Translations under genes and position numbers: made by a program
From: an uncultured Bacilli bacterium
GTDB lineage: Bacteria; Bacillota_I; Bacilli_A; RF39; UBA660
DNA length: 10,262 nt
Assembly: GCA_947625365.1 (NCBI GenBank)
Contig: CANQNZ010000039.1
Span: 1 to 10,262 of the forward strand
Direction: 5' to 3'
Part shown: in pieces, positions 1 to 5,645 of the stretch
Layout of the letters: every line of letters starts with the position of its first letter
Position numbering within the stretch: the stretch's first letter is position 1
The notes under the pieces: model-generated
Databases searched by the model: none
What the model was told of the DNA's origin: nothing
What the model saw: the letters and a program-made list of their open reading frames with translations, nothing else

Positions 1-13
1 TATTGCTGTATTC

Positions 14-42
14 TTCTTAGATAGCTTGTGGCTATCTAAGAA
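14..42. repeat. Perfect 12-bp inverted repeat (stem-loop)
   Basis: Positions 14-25 (TTCTTAGATAGC) are exactly complementary to 31-42, leaving a five-base loop, TTGTG. No run of T follows on either strand, so it is not a standard intrinsic terminator. It is the first of several stem-loops between an unseen upstream gene and the calcium ATPase, and could belong to the 3' end of that gene's transcript or to an unrecognised small RNA. Confidence 0.6.
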
Positions 43-51
43 TTAGTTTGG

Positions 52-73
52 TATAAACGCTTATGCGTTTATA
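52..73. repeat. Perfect 9-bp inverted repeat (stem-loop)
   Basis: Positions 52-60 (TATAAACGC) pair perfectly with 65-73 around a TTAT loop. It is followed by an alternating AT stretch, not a T-run, so termination is doubtful. It lies 9 bases after the previous stem-loop, so the two could stack in one transcript. Confidence 0.55.
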
Positions 74-80
74 TATATAA

Positions 81-150
81 GTCAAAGAAAAACTTTTTAT
101 TGTTACACTTCGTTATATAATAAAATGTATTCCTATTATTATTCTTTGAC
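81..150. repeat. 70-bp segment bounded by 9-bp inverted repeats
   Basis: GTCAAAGAA at 81-89 is the exact reverse complement of 142-150. Inside, 95-103 can pair with 117-125 (9 bp with one G-T). The ends are flanked on both sides by TAA (78-80 and 151-153), which would fit a tiny MITE-like element with a three-base target duplication. In DNA this AT-rich a TAA match is weak evidence, and a nested RNA stem-loop explains the same data. No coding potential is seen. Confidence 0.4.
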
Positions 151-151
151 T

Positions 152-184
152 AAGAAAGAGGTAATTGATTATTATCTCTTTTTT
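152..184 (+). terminator. Probable intrinsic terminator upstream of the Ca-ATPase gene
   Basis: The arm at 155-165 (AAAGAGGTAAT) pairs with 171-181 with a single G-T pair, around a TGATT loop. The 3' arm runs into six consecutive T at 179-184. This most likely ends transcription from a gene before the window, and it isolates the ATPase, whose own promoter starts at 214. Confidence 0.55.
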
Positions 185-213
185 GGTGAAAGAAAACTTC
201 AAGATAGTCGGTT

Positions 214-242
214 TTGATAAAACTTAAGAAATTAATTAGAAT
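214..242 (+). promoter_or_regulatory. Sigma-A-type promoter for the Ca-ATPase
   Basis: TTGATA at 214-219 and TAGAAT at 237-242 are separated by exactly 17 bases, close to the vegetative TTGACA/TATAAT consensus. Transcription would start near 249, giving a leader of about 34 bases that consists almost wholly of the hairpin at 251-277. A possible TTG start codon at 214 coincides with the -35 box, which argues against using that codon. Confidence 0.6.
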
Positions 243-250
243 AAAAGTAT

Positions 251-277
251 CTTCTAAAACATATATTGTTTTGGAGG
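251..277 (+). promoter_or_regulatory. Leader hairpin covering the Shine-Dalgarno of the Ca-ATPase
   Basis: The ribosome binding site GGAGG (273-277) lies six bases before ATG 283. Bases 251-261 (CTTCTAAAACA) can pair with 267-277 along 11 consecutive positions, two of them G-T, with a TATAT loop, so the whole GGAGG is inside the stem. The pairing is read directly from the sequence. That it controls translation, for example as a temperature or ligand switch, is inference. Confidence 0.5.
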
Positions 278-282
278 ATGTT

Positions 283-2892
283 ATGAATAAAAAATATAGC
301 AATGGTTTAAGCGAAGAAGAAGTAATAATATCAAGAAAAAAATATGGAAGTAATGCAATAACTAATAAAGGGCAAGAAGGATTTTTTAAATTATTGTTAG
401 AGTCTTTAGGAGACCCTATAATTAAAATTTTATTGATTGCTTTAGCAATAAAGGTTGTGTTTTTATTCCAGGATTTTGACTGGTTTGAAACTTTGGGAAT
501 TGTCATTGCTATTTTTTTAGCGTCTTTTATCTCGACAATTAGTGAATATGGAAGTGAGCAAGCTTTTAAAAGATTACAAGAAGAAGCAGAAAGAACGATG
601 ACAAAGGTCATTAGAGATGGAAATATTAAAGAAATTAATGTTGATGAGGTAGTAAAAAATGATATTGTTCTGCTTTCTTCTGGCGATAAAGTGCCGGCGG
701 ATGGAGTGATAATTGAAGGAGTAGTTGATGTAGATGAGTCCGCTTTAAACGGGGAAACTAAGGAAAGAGAAAAAACGGCGTTAAAGGATAGTAAGGTATT
801 AAGAGGCAGCGTAGTTGTTAATAAAGAAGGAAAGATGTTAGTAACTGATGTTGGTGATAATACGGTTTATGGCGTGCTTGCTTTAGAAGTGCAAGAAAAA
901 CAACCTGATAGTCCTTTAAAAATAAAATTACGAGGTCTTGCAAAAGTTATTAGTAAAATTGGTTATATTGGGGCAGGACTCGTTTCTTTTTCTTATTTAT
1001 TTTCAGTAATTGTTATTAATAATAATTTTGATGGTAATGCTATTATTTCTACTATTACTAATTTTAGAGTGATGTTTGAATATGTTTTATATGCTTTAAC
1101 TCTAAGTGTAACAATTATTGTCGTAGCCGTTCCAGAGGGCTTGCCAATGATGATTACTTTAGTATTATCATCTAATATGAAAAGAATGTTAAAAGAAAAT
1201 GTTTTGGTTAGAAAGTTAGTTGGTATTGAAACTGCTGGTAGTATTAATCTACTTTTAACTGATAAAACAGGAACGATTACGAAAGGAAAGTTAGAAGTAA
1301 CTAGTTTTGTGACAGGGGATTTAAGAAGATACACTAATCATTTTGAAATAGAAAAATATAAGCAATTAGAGTATTTAGTAGATTTATCTATGTCAGTAAA
1401 TAATGCCAGTAGTATTGATAATAATGGTAAAGTTATTGGGGGAAATATTACTGATAGAGCTTTATTAAATTTTTGTAAAAAGAAATATCAAAATATTAAA
1501 ATAGTTGATAAAATTCCTTTTGATAGTAGTAATAAATATGCTATTACTACTATTGATATAGGAAAAAGACAAGCTTTGATTAAAGGAGCTCAAGAAAAGA
1601 TTTTACCTTATTGTAAATATTATTATAAGGAAGACGGTCATAAAAAGGTATTAACTAATCAAAATGAAATATTAAATTTAATTAAAAATGAAACTAGTAA
1701 GGGTACAAGAGTATTAGTAGTAGCTATTAATGAAAATTTACGTGATATTAATTATTTTGATAATCTTATTTTAGTAGGAATTGTTTTGATTAAAGATGAA
1801 ATACGTCTGGAGTCTATTGAAGGTTTAAAATTAGTAAGTGATGCGCATATTCAAACTATTATGATAACTGGAGACTCTAAGGAAACAGCAATGGCTATTG
1901 GCCGCGAAATAAATTTATTACAAAATGAAAAAGATTTAGTTTTAACAAGTAAGGATTTACAAGGTTTATCAGATGAGGAAATAGGTCAGTTATTACCGAG
2001 AATAAAAATTATAGCAAGAGCTTTACCTAGTGATAAAAGTCGTCTTGTAAAAATAGGCCAGTCTTTAAATTTAGTAGTGGGTATGACTGGAGATGGCGTC
2101 AATGATGCGCCGGCTTTAAAAAAATGCGATGTAGGCTTTGCTATGGGTAGTGGGACAGAAGTAGCCAAAAGTGCAGCAGATGTAGTTATTATGGATGATA
2201 ATATTTTATCTATTAGTAAAGCTATATTATTCGGCCGAACTATTTTTAAAAGTATTCGTAAGTTTATAATATTTCAATTAACTGTTAATATTTGTGCTGT
2301 TACATTATCAATTGTCGGACCTTTTATCGGTATTAATACCCCAATTACTATTGTGCAGATGTTATGGATAAATATGATAATGGATACTTTAGCAGGACTA
2401 GCATTCTCTTTTGAACCACCTTTACTGGATTATATGAAAGAAAAACCAAAAAGAAAAGATGAACCAATTATTAATCATTATATGTATACGCAAATTTTAT
2501 TTACTGGTTTTTATTCTGCTATCTTATGTATTTTATTTTTAAAGTTACCATTTATTAAAGAAATAATTAGAGTAGGTGATAATTCACGTTATTTAATGAC
2601 GGCTTATTTTGCTTTATTTATCTTTATGAGTATTTTTAATGCCTTTAATGCTCGAACAGAACGTTTAAATATTCTTTCTAATATTACTAAAAATAAAGTT
2701 TTTTTAGCTACCTTTATTTTAATTATCTTTGTGCAAATATATCTAATTTATTTTGGTGGTGATTTATTTAGAACTTATGGTTTGAAATATACGGAATTTG
2801 CTTTGGTTATTATTTTAGCCATGAGTGTTATCCCGATAGATTTTTTACGAAAGATATTTATGAAAAAAAGGAACATGAATTATGGCGTATAA
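283..2892 (+). CDS. Calcium-transporting P-type ATPase, PMCA type
   Basis: A membrane pump that uses ATP to export Ca2+. The ATG at 283 (869 residues) is preferred because GGAGG lies six bases upstream; extension to TTG 214 would run into the promoter. Visible are helices M1 (about 44-63) and M2 (67-88), an actuator loop with NGE at 156-158 where most Ca2+ pumps have TGE, PEGLP in M4 (284-288), the phosphorylated Asp327 in DKTGT, and the hinge motif TGDGVNDAP from 602. The M5 text FQLTVN (664-669) and M6 NxxxD (Asn697, Asp701) resemble eukaryotic PMCA, which binds one Ca2+ per cycle using the M4 Glu (here Glu285) with the M6 Asn and Asp. The gene stands alone between its own promoter and terminator. 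Another divalent cation is possible, but the family call is firm. Confidence 0.93.
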   Translation: MNKKYSNGLSEEEVIISRKKYGSNAITNKGQEGFFKLLLESLGDPIIKILLIALAIKVVFLFQDFDWFETLGIVIAIFLASFISTISEYGSEQAFKRLQEEAERTMTKVIRDGNIKEINVDEVVKNDIVLLSSGDKVPADGVIIEGVVDVDESALNGETKEREKTALKDSKVLRGSVVVNKEGKMLVTDVGDNTVYGVLALEVQEKQPDSPLKIKLRGLAKVISKIGYIGAGLVSFSYLFSVIVINNNFDGNAIISTITNFRVMFEYVLYALTLSVTIIVVAVPEGLPMMITLVLSSNMKRMLKENVLVRKLVGIETAGSINLLLTDKTGTITKGKLEVTSFVTGDLRRYTNHFEIEKYKQLEYLVDLSMSVNNASSIDNNGKVIGGNITDRALLNFCKKKYQNIKIVDKIPFDSSNKYAITTIDIGKRQALIKGAQEKILPYCKYYYKEDGHKKVLTNQNEILNLIKNETSKGTRVLVVAINENLRDINYFDNLILVGIVLIKDEIRLESIEGLKLVSDAHIQTIMITGDSKETAMAIGREINLLQNEKDLVLTSKDLQGLSDEEIGQLLPRIKIIARALPSDKSRLVKIGQSLNLVVGMTGDGVNDAPALKKCDVGFAMGSGTEVAKSAADVVIMDDNILSISKAILFGRTIFKSIRKFIIFQLTVNICAVTLSIVGPFIGINTPITIVQMLWINMIMDTLAGLAFSFEPPLLDYMKEKPKRKDEPIINHYMYTQILFTGFYSAILCILFLKLPFIKEIIRVGDNSRYLMTAYFALFIFMSIFNAFNARTERLNILSNITKNKVFLATFILIIFVQIYLIYFGGDLFRTYGLKYTEFALVIILAMSVIPIDFLRKIFMKKRNMNYGV

Positions 2893-2900
2893 TTAAAATT

Positions 2901-2922
2901 AAGCAAGAAAATCTTGCTTTTT
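2901..2922 (+). terminator. Intrinsic terminator after the Ca-ATPase, possibly bidirectional
   Basis: AAGCAAGA (2901-2908) pairs perfectly with 2912-2919 around an AAA loop, followed by T at 2920-2922. It starts eight bases after the ATPase stop codon. Read on the minus strand the same hairpin is followed by AATTTTAATT, so it may also stop transcription from the convergent zinc-ribbon gene, whose stop codon abuts it. Confidence 0.75.
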
Positions 2923-3193
2923 AGTTTATAAATTTAAATATAGCGATTATGATAACGATAATAACAATAGATAGAATAAGAATAATAGGAATAGCAATAT
3001 TAGGAGTTTTATTTCTTGTTTTGTATAGATTTATATTTTTAGTATAGTTTTCTAAATCTCTTTGGTCTAATAAACCATTTTGATAATTATTTTCTTTTTT
3101 AATTTCTTTATTATCAGAAAATAATGGCATATTACAAACTGGACATTTTTTAACATTGCTATAAATATTAGTATTACATCTTGGACATTGCAT
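2921..3193 (-). CDS. Small zinc-ribbon membrane protein
   Basis: A 90-residue protein with an N-terminal zinc ribbon, Cys3-x2-Cys6 and Cys17-x2-Cys20, each pair in a CPxC-like knuckle. A polar, Lys/Asn-rich linker (about 25-63) leads to one hydrophobic helix (about 65-87) at the C-terminus. This is the layout of many small zinc-ribbon proteins with the metal site in the cytoplasm and a C-terminal anchor. None has a general function that can be assigned from sequence. AAGGTGA sits six bases before the ATG and an extended -10 lies just upstream. It converges on the Ca-ATPase, sharing a terminator, and diverges from the CmpB-family gene. A link to calcium transport is not supported by more than adjacency. 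The domain is clear and the role unknown. Confidence 0.8.
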   Translation of the reverse strand: MQCPRCNTNIYSNVKKCPVCNMPLFSDNKEIKKENNYQNGLLDQRDLENYTKNINLYKTRNKTPNIAIPIILILSIVIIVIIIAIFKFIN

Positions 3194-3219
3194 ATTTTTT
3201 CACCTTAAACCTTATTTCC

Positions 3220-3228
3220 ATCTTAACA
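3220..3228 (-). promoter_or_regulatory. Extended -10 promoter of the zinc-ribbon gene
   Basis: On the minus strand the sequence reads TGTTAAGAT, an extended -10 (TGn) before TAAGAT, about 14 bases ahead of the ribosome binding site at 3206-3200. The surrounding 12-mer ATGTTAAGATGG recurs exactly at 7739-7728 in front of another minus-strand gene. I could not identify a convincing -35, which extended -10 promoters often lack. Confidence 0.5.
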
Positions 3229-3288
3229 TTTTTTAGATAAAAAAGACATAGCATTTTAAAAATATACCATATTAATAATGGTGATATT

Positions 3289-3786
3289 ATGTACTTTATA
3301 AATGTTTTTTTAGTATATGCCATTATCGGTCATCTTTTTGAAGTAGGAGTTGATTTAGTTTTAGATGTTAAACCAGGCAGTGGTATTTTATATGGACCAT
3401 GGACACCCATTTATGGTTTAGGTGTTTTAATTATGTTATTTATTAAAAGAAGGTTAGAAAAACTTAATTTAAATAAGTTTTTAGAAATTATTTTATATTT
3501 TATTAGTGTTGTAGTTATTTTAACTGTTTTAGAACAATTAGGAGGAGTATTACTTAAAAGTTTTTTTCATAAAACATTATGGGATTATAGTAATTTAAAA
3601 TTTCATATTACTAAGTATATTGCTTTAGAAACTTCTTTAGGTTGGGGTATAGGCGCTATTTTAATTGGTTATGTTATTCATCCTTTTTTAAAAAAATATA
3701 TAGCTAAAATTCCTTTTTTGGTTAGTGCCTTAATTTTTATTATTTTTGGAATAGATATTATTTTAACTATCTGCCGTTATATTTAA
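3289..3786 (+). CDS. CmpB-family (PF06541) integral membrane protein
   Basis: A 165-residue, mostly hydrophobic protein with about four to five membrane helices. It carries the marks of the family labelled putative ABC transporter permease (ABC_trans_CmpB): GILYGPWTPIYG at 32-43, Glu82 within a helix followed by a Gly-rich turn, WDYS at 98-101, and a SLGWG stretch at 116-120. No ATP-binding partner is encoded nearby and the protein lacks a recognisable permease signature, so an actual ABC transport role is doubtful; the family is common in Firmicutes without a settled function. The SD GGTGA is only four bases from the ATG and overlaps a 5-bp inverted repeat (3266-3270 with 3278-3282). The promoter is unclear. 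No terminator with a T-run follows; the imperfect hairpin at 3790-3816 lacks one. Confidence 0.78.
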   Translation: MYFINVFLVYAIIGHLFEVGVDLVLDVKPGSGILYGPWTPIYGLGVLIMLFIKRRLEKLNLNKFLEIILYFISVVVILTVLEQLGGVLLKSFFHKTLWDYSNLKFHITKYIALETSLGWGIGAILIGYVIHPFLKKYIAKIPFLVSALIFIIFGIDIILTICRYI

Positions 3787-3819
3787 TTATTTTAAGGGCT
3801 AAGGCACAGCTTAAAAACA

Positions 3820-3848
3820 TCCTACCCACATAATATATTTTGGGAGGA
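3820..3848 (+). promoter_or_regulatory. Inverted repeat masking the cotJ ribosome binding site
   Basis: TCCTACCCA (3820-3828) can pair with TGGGAGGA (3841-3848), eight pairs with one bulged A at 3824, around a 12-base AT-rich loop. The strong SD GGGAGG (3842-3847), eight bases before the fusion's ATG, is entirely inside the stem. It matters only if transcripts begin upstream of 3820. A second imperfect hairpin (3790-3816, lower stem TTTTAA/TTAAAA) sits directly before it. Confidence 0.5.
3829..3837 (+). promoter_or_regulatory. Possible sporulation-sigma -10 element before cotJ
   Basis: CATAATATA matches the CATAnnnTA form of mother-cell (sigma-E/sigma-K class) -10 elements, which would suit a spore-coat operon. 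I could not find a matching -35 at the right distance. A start from here would leave a leader of about 14 bases, with the SD at its 5' end and outside any hairpin. In such AT-rich DNA the match could be chance. Confidence 0.25.
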
Positions 3849-3855
3849 AAAAGAT

Positions 3856-4293
3856 ATGTTATTTGAAAATAATAATTTTAATGATAACTATACAATGGAT
3901 TTAACTTTTTTAAATATTCCATTAAATGATGATAAAAATGTTAGTAAGTTATATAGTGCTAAAGAAGGTTTTTTGAAAGGTAATATGTTTAAAGATGAAT
4001 TTGACCCATATAAAAATTATAGTATAGCTACAATAGTACCTAAAAATTCTAAAGAAGAAGTAGAACTTAAAATAATGGAATTAGATTTTGCTATTAATGA
4101 TTTGAATTTATATTTAGATTTACATCCAGAAGATAAAGAAATGTTTGATTTATTTAAAAAATATATAAAAGAAGTTAATCGTTATAAAGAAGAATATATT
4201 AATATGGTGGGACCTTTATGTATAACTGATGTAACTGGTAGTAATTATAATTGGCTTGCCTCTTGGCCTTGGGAAAAGGGAGGTAATATCTAA
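3856..4293 (+). CDS. CotJA-CotJB fusion, spore coat protein
   Basis: One 145-residue protein joins two proteins that are usually separate. Residues about 33-54 (SAKEGFLKGNMFKDEFDPY) resemble the core of CotJA, a short spore-coat-associated protein. Residues about 68-140 match CotJB: ELDFAINDLNLYLDLHP at 75-91, the charged helix to 115, GPL at 119-121 and the terminal WPWE at 137-140. No stop or restart codon separates them. In Bacillus subtilis cotJA, cotJB and cotJC form one operon whose products localise to the inner coat; here the order is kept with the first two fused. The SD is strong and the start unambiguous. The stop codon overlaps the cotJC start (TAATG), so translation is coupled. 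The fusion could be lineage-specific, as the reading frame is intact and codon use matches neighbouring genes. Confidence 0.88.
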   Translation: MLFENNNFNDNYTMDLTFLNIPLNDDKNVSKLYSAKEGFLKGNMFKDEFDPYKNYSIATIVPKNSKEEVELKIMELDFAINDLNLYLDLHPEDKEMFDLFKKYIKEVNRYKEEYINMVGPLCITDVTGSNYNWLASWPWEKGGNI

Positions 4294-4850
4294 TGTTTAA
4301 ATATGAAAAGAAATTAAATTATCCTGTTAATTTAAAGAAAAAAGATTTAAAAATGGCTAAATATTTAATTACCCAATTTGGTGGTTCTAATGGGGAACTA
4401 GCCGCGGCATTACGTTATTTTTCGCAAAAATTTGCTATGCCCGATGATAAAGGAAAAGCTTTACTTAATGATATAGCCACAGAAGAATTTGGACATTGTG
4501 AAATGATTTGTAGTATGATTTATCAGCTAACTAAAGATGCTACAATTGAAGAGTTATTGGATGCGGGTATTGGTACAAATTATACAGAACATGGTAAAGA
4601 TTTATATCCTACTGACTCTAATGGAGTACCATTTACAGCTGCTTATTTTAATGCCGTAGGTGACCCAATCGCTGACCTTTCAGAAGATATGGCCGCGGAG
4701 CAAAAAGCTCGTGCTACTTATGAACATTTAATTAATATTGCTACTGATAAAGATATTATAAGTGTGTTATTATTTTTACGTCAAAGAGAAGTAGTTCACT
4801 TTAATCGTTTTAAAGAATTATATGATATGTATAAAAAACAAGGTTATTAA
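4293..4850 (+). CDS. cotJC: CotJC, manganese-catalase-family spore coat protein
   Basis: A 185-residue four-helix-bundle protein of the manganese catalase family, expected to break down hydrogen peroxide or serve structurally in the spore coat. All five expected dimanganese ligands are visible: Glu35 (in GELAAALRYF), Glu65 and His68 (EEFGH), Glu136 (AAEQKARATYEH) and His169 (REVVHF). They correspond in order and approximate spacing to Glu35, Glu66, His69, Glu148 and His181 of the Lactobacillus plantarum enzyme. The protein is shorter than full manganese catalases, as usual for CotJC. The start ATG overlaps the stop of the CotJA-CotJB gene and is served by GGGAGG inside that gene. A terminator follows immediately. 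Metal binding is likely; whether the catalytic cycle is active cannot be read from sequence. Confidence 0.93.
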   Translation: MFKYEKKLNYPVNLKKKDLKMAKYLITQFGGSNGELAAALRYFSQKFAMPDDKGKALLNDIATEEFGHCEMICSMIYQLTKDATIEELLDAGIGTNYTEHGKDLYPTDSNGVPFTAAYFNAVGDPIADLSEDMAAEQKARATYEHLINIATDKDIISVLLFLRQREVVHFNRFKELYDMYKKQGY

Positions 4851-4871
4851 ACATCTTTATGATGTTTTTTT
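4850..4871 (+). terminator. Intrinsic terminator of the cotJ operon
   Basis: AACATC (4850-4855) pairs with GATGTT (4861-4866) around TTTAT, and the 3' arm merges into a run of seven T (4865-4871). It begins at the last base of the cotJC stop codon. Confidence 0.8.
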
Positions 4872-4878
4872 CATAATA

Positions 4879-4887
4879 TGGTAAAAT
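4879..4887 (+). promoter_or_regulatory. Extended -10 promoter of the small ORF
   Basis: TGGTAAAAT is an extended -10 immediately after the cotJ terminator. Transcription would start near 4894, just before the SD AAAGGGG (4896-4902). The small reading frame that follows therefore has a full set of expression signals despite its broken frame. Confidence 0.45.
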
Positions 4888-4909
4888 ATTTTTAGAAAGG
4901 GGATTTATA

Positions 4910-5012
4910 ATGGCAAGAAAAATAATAAAGGGTATGGTTGATACAAAAACATCCGGAAAAATATAAGAGCTATTATAGTGCTGAAGAATTATTGGCAGAT
5001 TTAACAGATTAG
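4910..5012 (+). pseudogene. Small ORF with an apparent one-base frameshift
   Basis: An ATG at 4910 with a strong SD (AAAGGGG) opens an 18-codon frame that stops at 4964-4966 (MARKIIKGMVDTKTSGKI). The +1 frame continues with protein-like content, HPEKYKSYYSAEELLADLTD, to a TAG at 5010-5012. Removing one A from the five-A run at 4945-4949 joins the two into a single 33-residue protein whose second part is rich in charged and helix-forming residues. It could be a decaying gene, a phase-variable A-tract, an assembly error, or a short ORF followed by a second start at TTG 4938, which has AAAGGG upstream. I do not recognise the family. A palindrome TCTTTTAAAAGA (5014-5025) followed by four T lies just downstream. 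Confidence 0.45.
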
Positions 5013-5035
5013 TTCTTTTAAAAGATTTTAAATTA

Positions 5036-5044
5036 TGATAAGAT
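5036..5044 (+). promoter_or_regulatory. Extended -10 promoter of the thioredoxin-fold/trmL unit
   Basis: TGATAAGAT has the same TGn-TAAGAT form as the two minus-strand promoters in this window. The predicted start near 5051 leaves a leader of about 20 bases containing the SD AAAGG at 5056-5060. Confidence 0.4.
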
Positions 5045-5071
5045 TAAATTGTAAGAAAGGTATGATTTTAG

Positions 5072-5620
5072 ATGACTAATTCCAAAAAAGAACGTAAAAT
5101 CCCATCAAAAAATTACGTAATAGCTGTTTTAGTATTTATAGGAGTAATTTTATTTACTATTTACTTATTTAAATGGTATCAAGTTGTGAACAATGAAAAG
5201 ATTACTAAGAGCTATTTAATATCATCTAATGTCATATCAAACGAAATAAATAGTTTAGATGAACTTTCTGATGTTTTCTCAGAGGCACCTTCAGAATATT
5301 TCTTATATATTGGTTATACTAATGATAAAAATGTTTATGATATGGAAGTTGATTTAAAAAAGATTATTAATAAATATGATTTACGCGATAAATTCTACTA
5401 TTTAAATGTGGATAGTTTAAAAGAAAATGAAGGATTTATCGAAGAGATTAATAGTGCTTTAGCTTTAGACAAAGAAAAGATTACGAGCATTCCCACGATA
5501 CTTTATTATAAAGACCATTCTTTGGTAGCTGGGGGAATAATTCATAAAGAGGCAAATTCCTTAATGCAAGCTAGTGATTTTGAACAGTTATTAGAAACTA
5601 TGGAAATAGAAAAACCTTAG
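5072..5620 (+). CDS. Membrane-anchored thioredoxin-fold protein without cysteines
   Basis: A 182-residue protein with a basic N-terminus, one membrane helix (about 14-33) and an extracytoplasmic domain that looks like a thioredoxin fold. The support is a beta strand YFLYIGY (76-82) where the CxxC-bearing strand would be, a helix, a second strand FYYLNVD (108-114), the cis-proline motif SIPT (139-142) leading into TILYYKDHSLVAGG, and a final helix. The catalytic CxxC site reads TNDKNVY (83-89), and the protein contains no cysteine at all, so it cannot act as a disulfide oxidoreductase. Similar redox-inactive thioredoxin-like proteins occur in Firmicutes near bacteriocin-accessory families, probably as binding or scaffold modules. 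The ATG at 5072 has its SD 11 bases upstream, a long spacing. An overlapping ATG at 5062 opens only a five-codon frame. trmL follows 25 bases downstream. Confidence 0.7.
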   Translation: MTNSKKERKIPSKNYVIAVLVFIGVILFTIYLFKWYQVVNNEKITKSYLISSNVISNEINSLDELSDVFSEAPSEYFLYIGYTNDKNVYDMEVDLKKIINKYDLRDKFYYLNVDSLKENEGFIEEINSALALDKEKITSIPTILYYKDHSLVAGGIIHKEANSLMQASDFEQLLETMEIEKP

Positions 5621-5645
5621 TTTTTTTAGTGTAAGGGAGAAAGTT

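Noticed and set aside
214..282. Upstream TTG start adding 23 residues to the Ca-ATPase
   Set aside because: No SD precedes it and TTG 214 falls on the -35 box of a good promoter; ATG 283 has GGAGG at ideal distance.
150..611. Minus-strand open frame of 153 codons
   Set aside because: Lies opposite the ATPase 5' end and leader; low-complexity content with no SD or family resemblance.
993..1334. Minus-strand open frame inside the ATPase gene
   Set aside because: Antisense shadow of a strongly conserved coding region containing PEGLP and DKTGT.
1986..2168. Minus-strand open frame of 60 codons inside the ATPase gene
   Set aside because: Antisense to the TGDGVNDAP region; no independent signals.
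3790..3816. Terminator for the CmpB-family gene
   Set aside because: The imperfect stem is followed by AAAAC, not a T-run, on the plus strand.
3790..3848. Known riboswitch class (preQ1, fluoride, manganese) before cotJ
   Set aside because: I compared remembered consensus features and found no convincing match; only plain inverted repeats are supported.
4944..4950. Programmed -1 frameshift heptamer in the small ORF
   Set aside because: The A-run is CAAAAAC, not AAAAAAC, and the downstream frame needs a +1 shift, so an indel is the simpler explanation.
5062..5079. Five-codon leader peptide before the thioredoxin-fold gene
   Set aside because: Its ATG is one base from the SD, too close for initiation; probably incidental.
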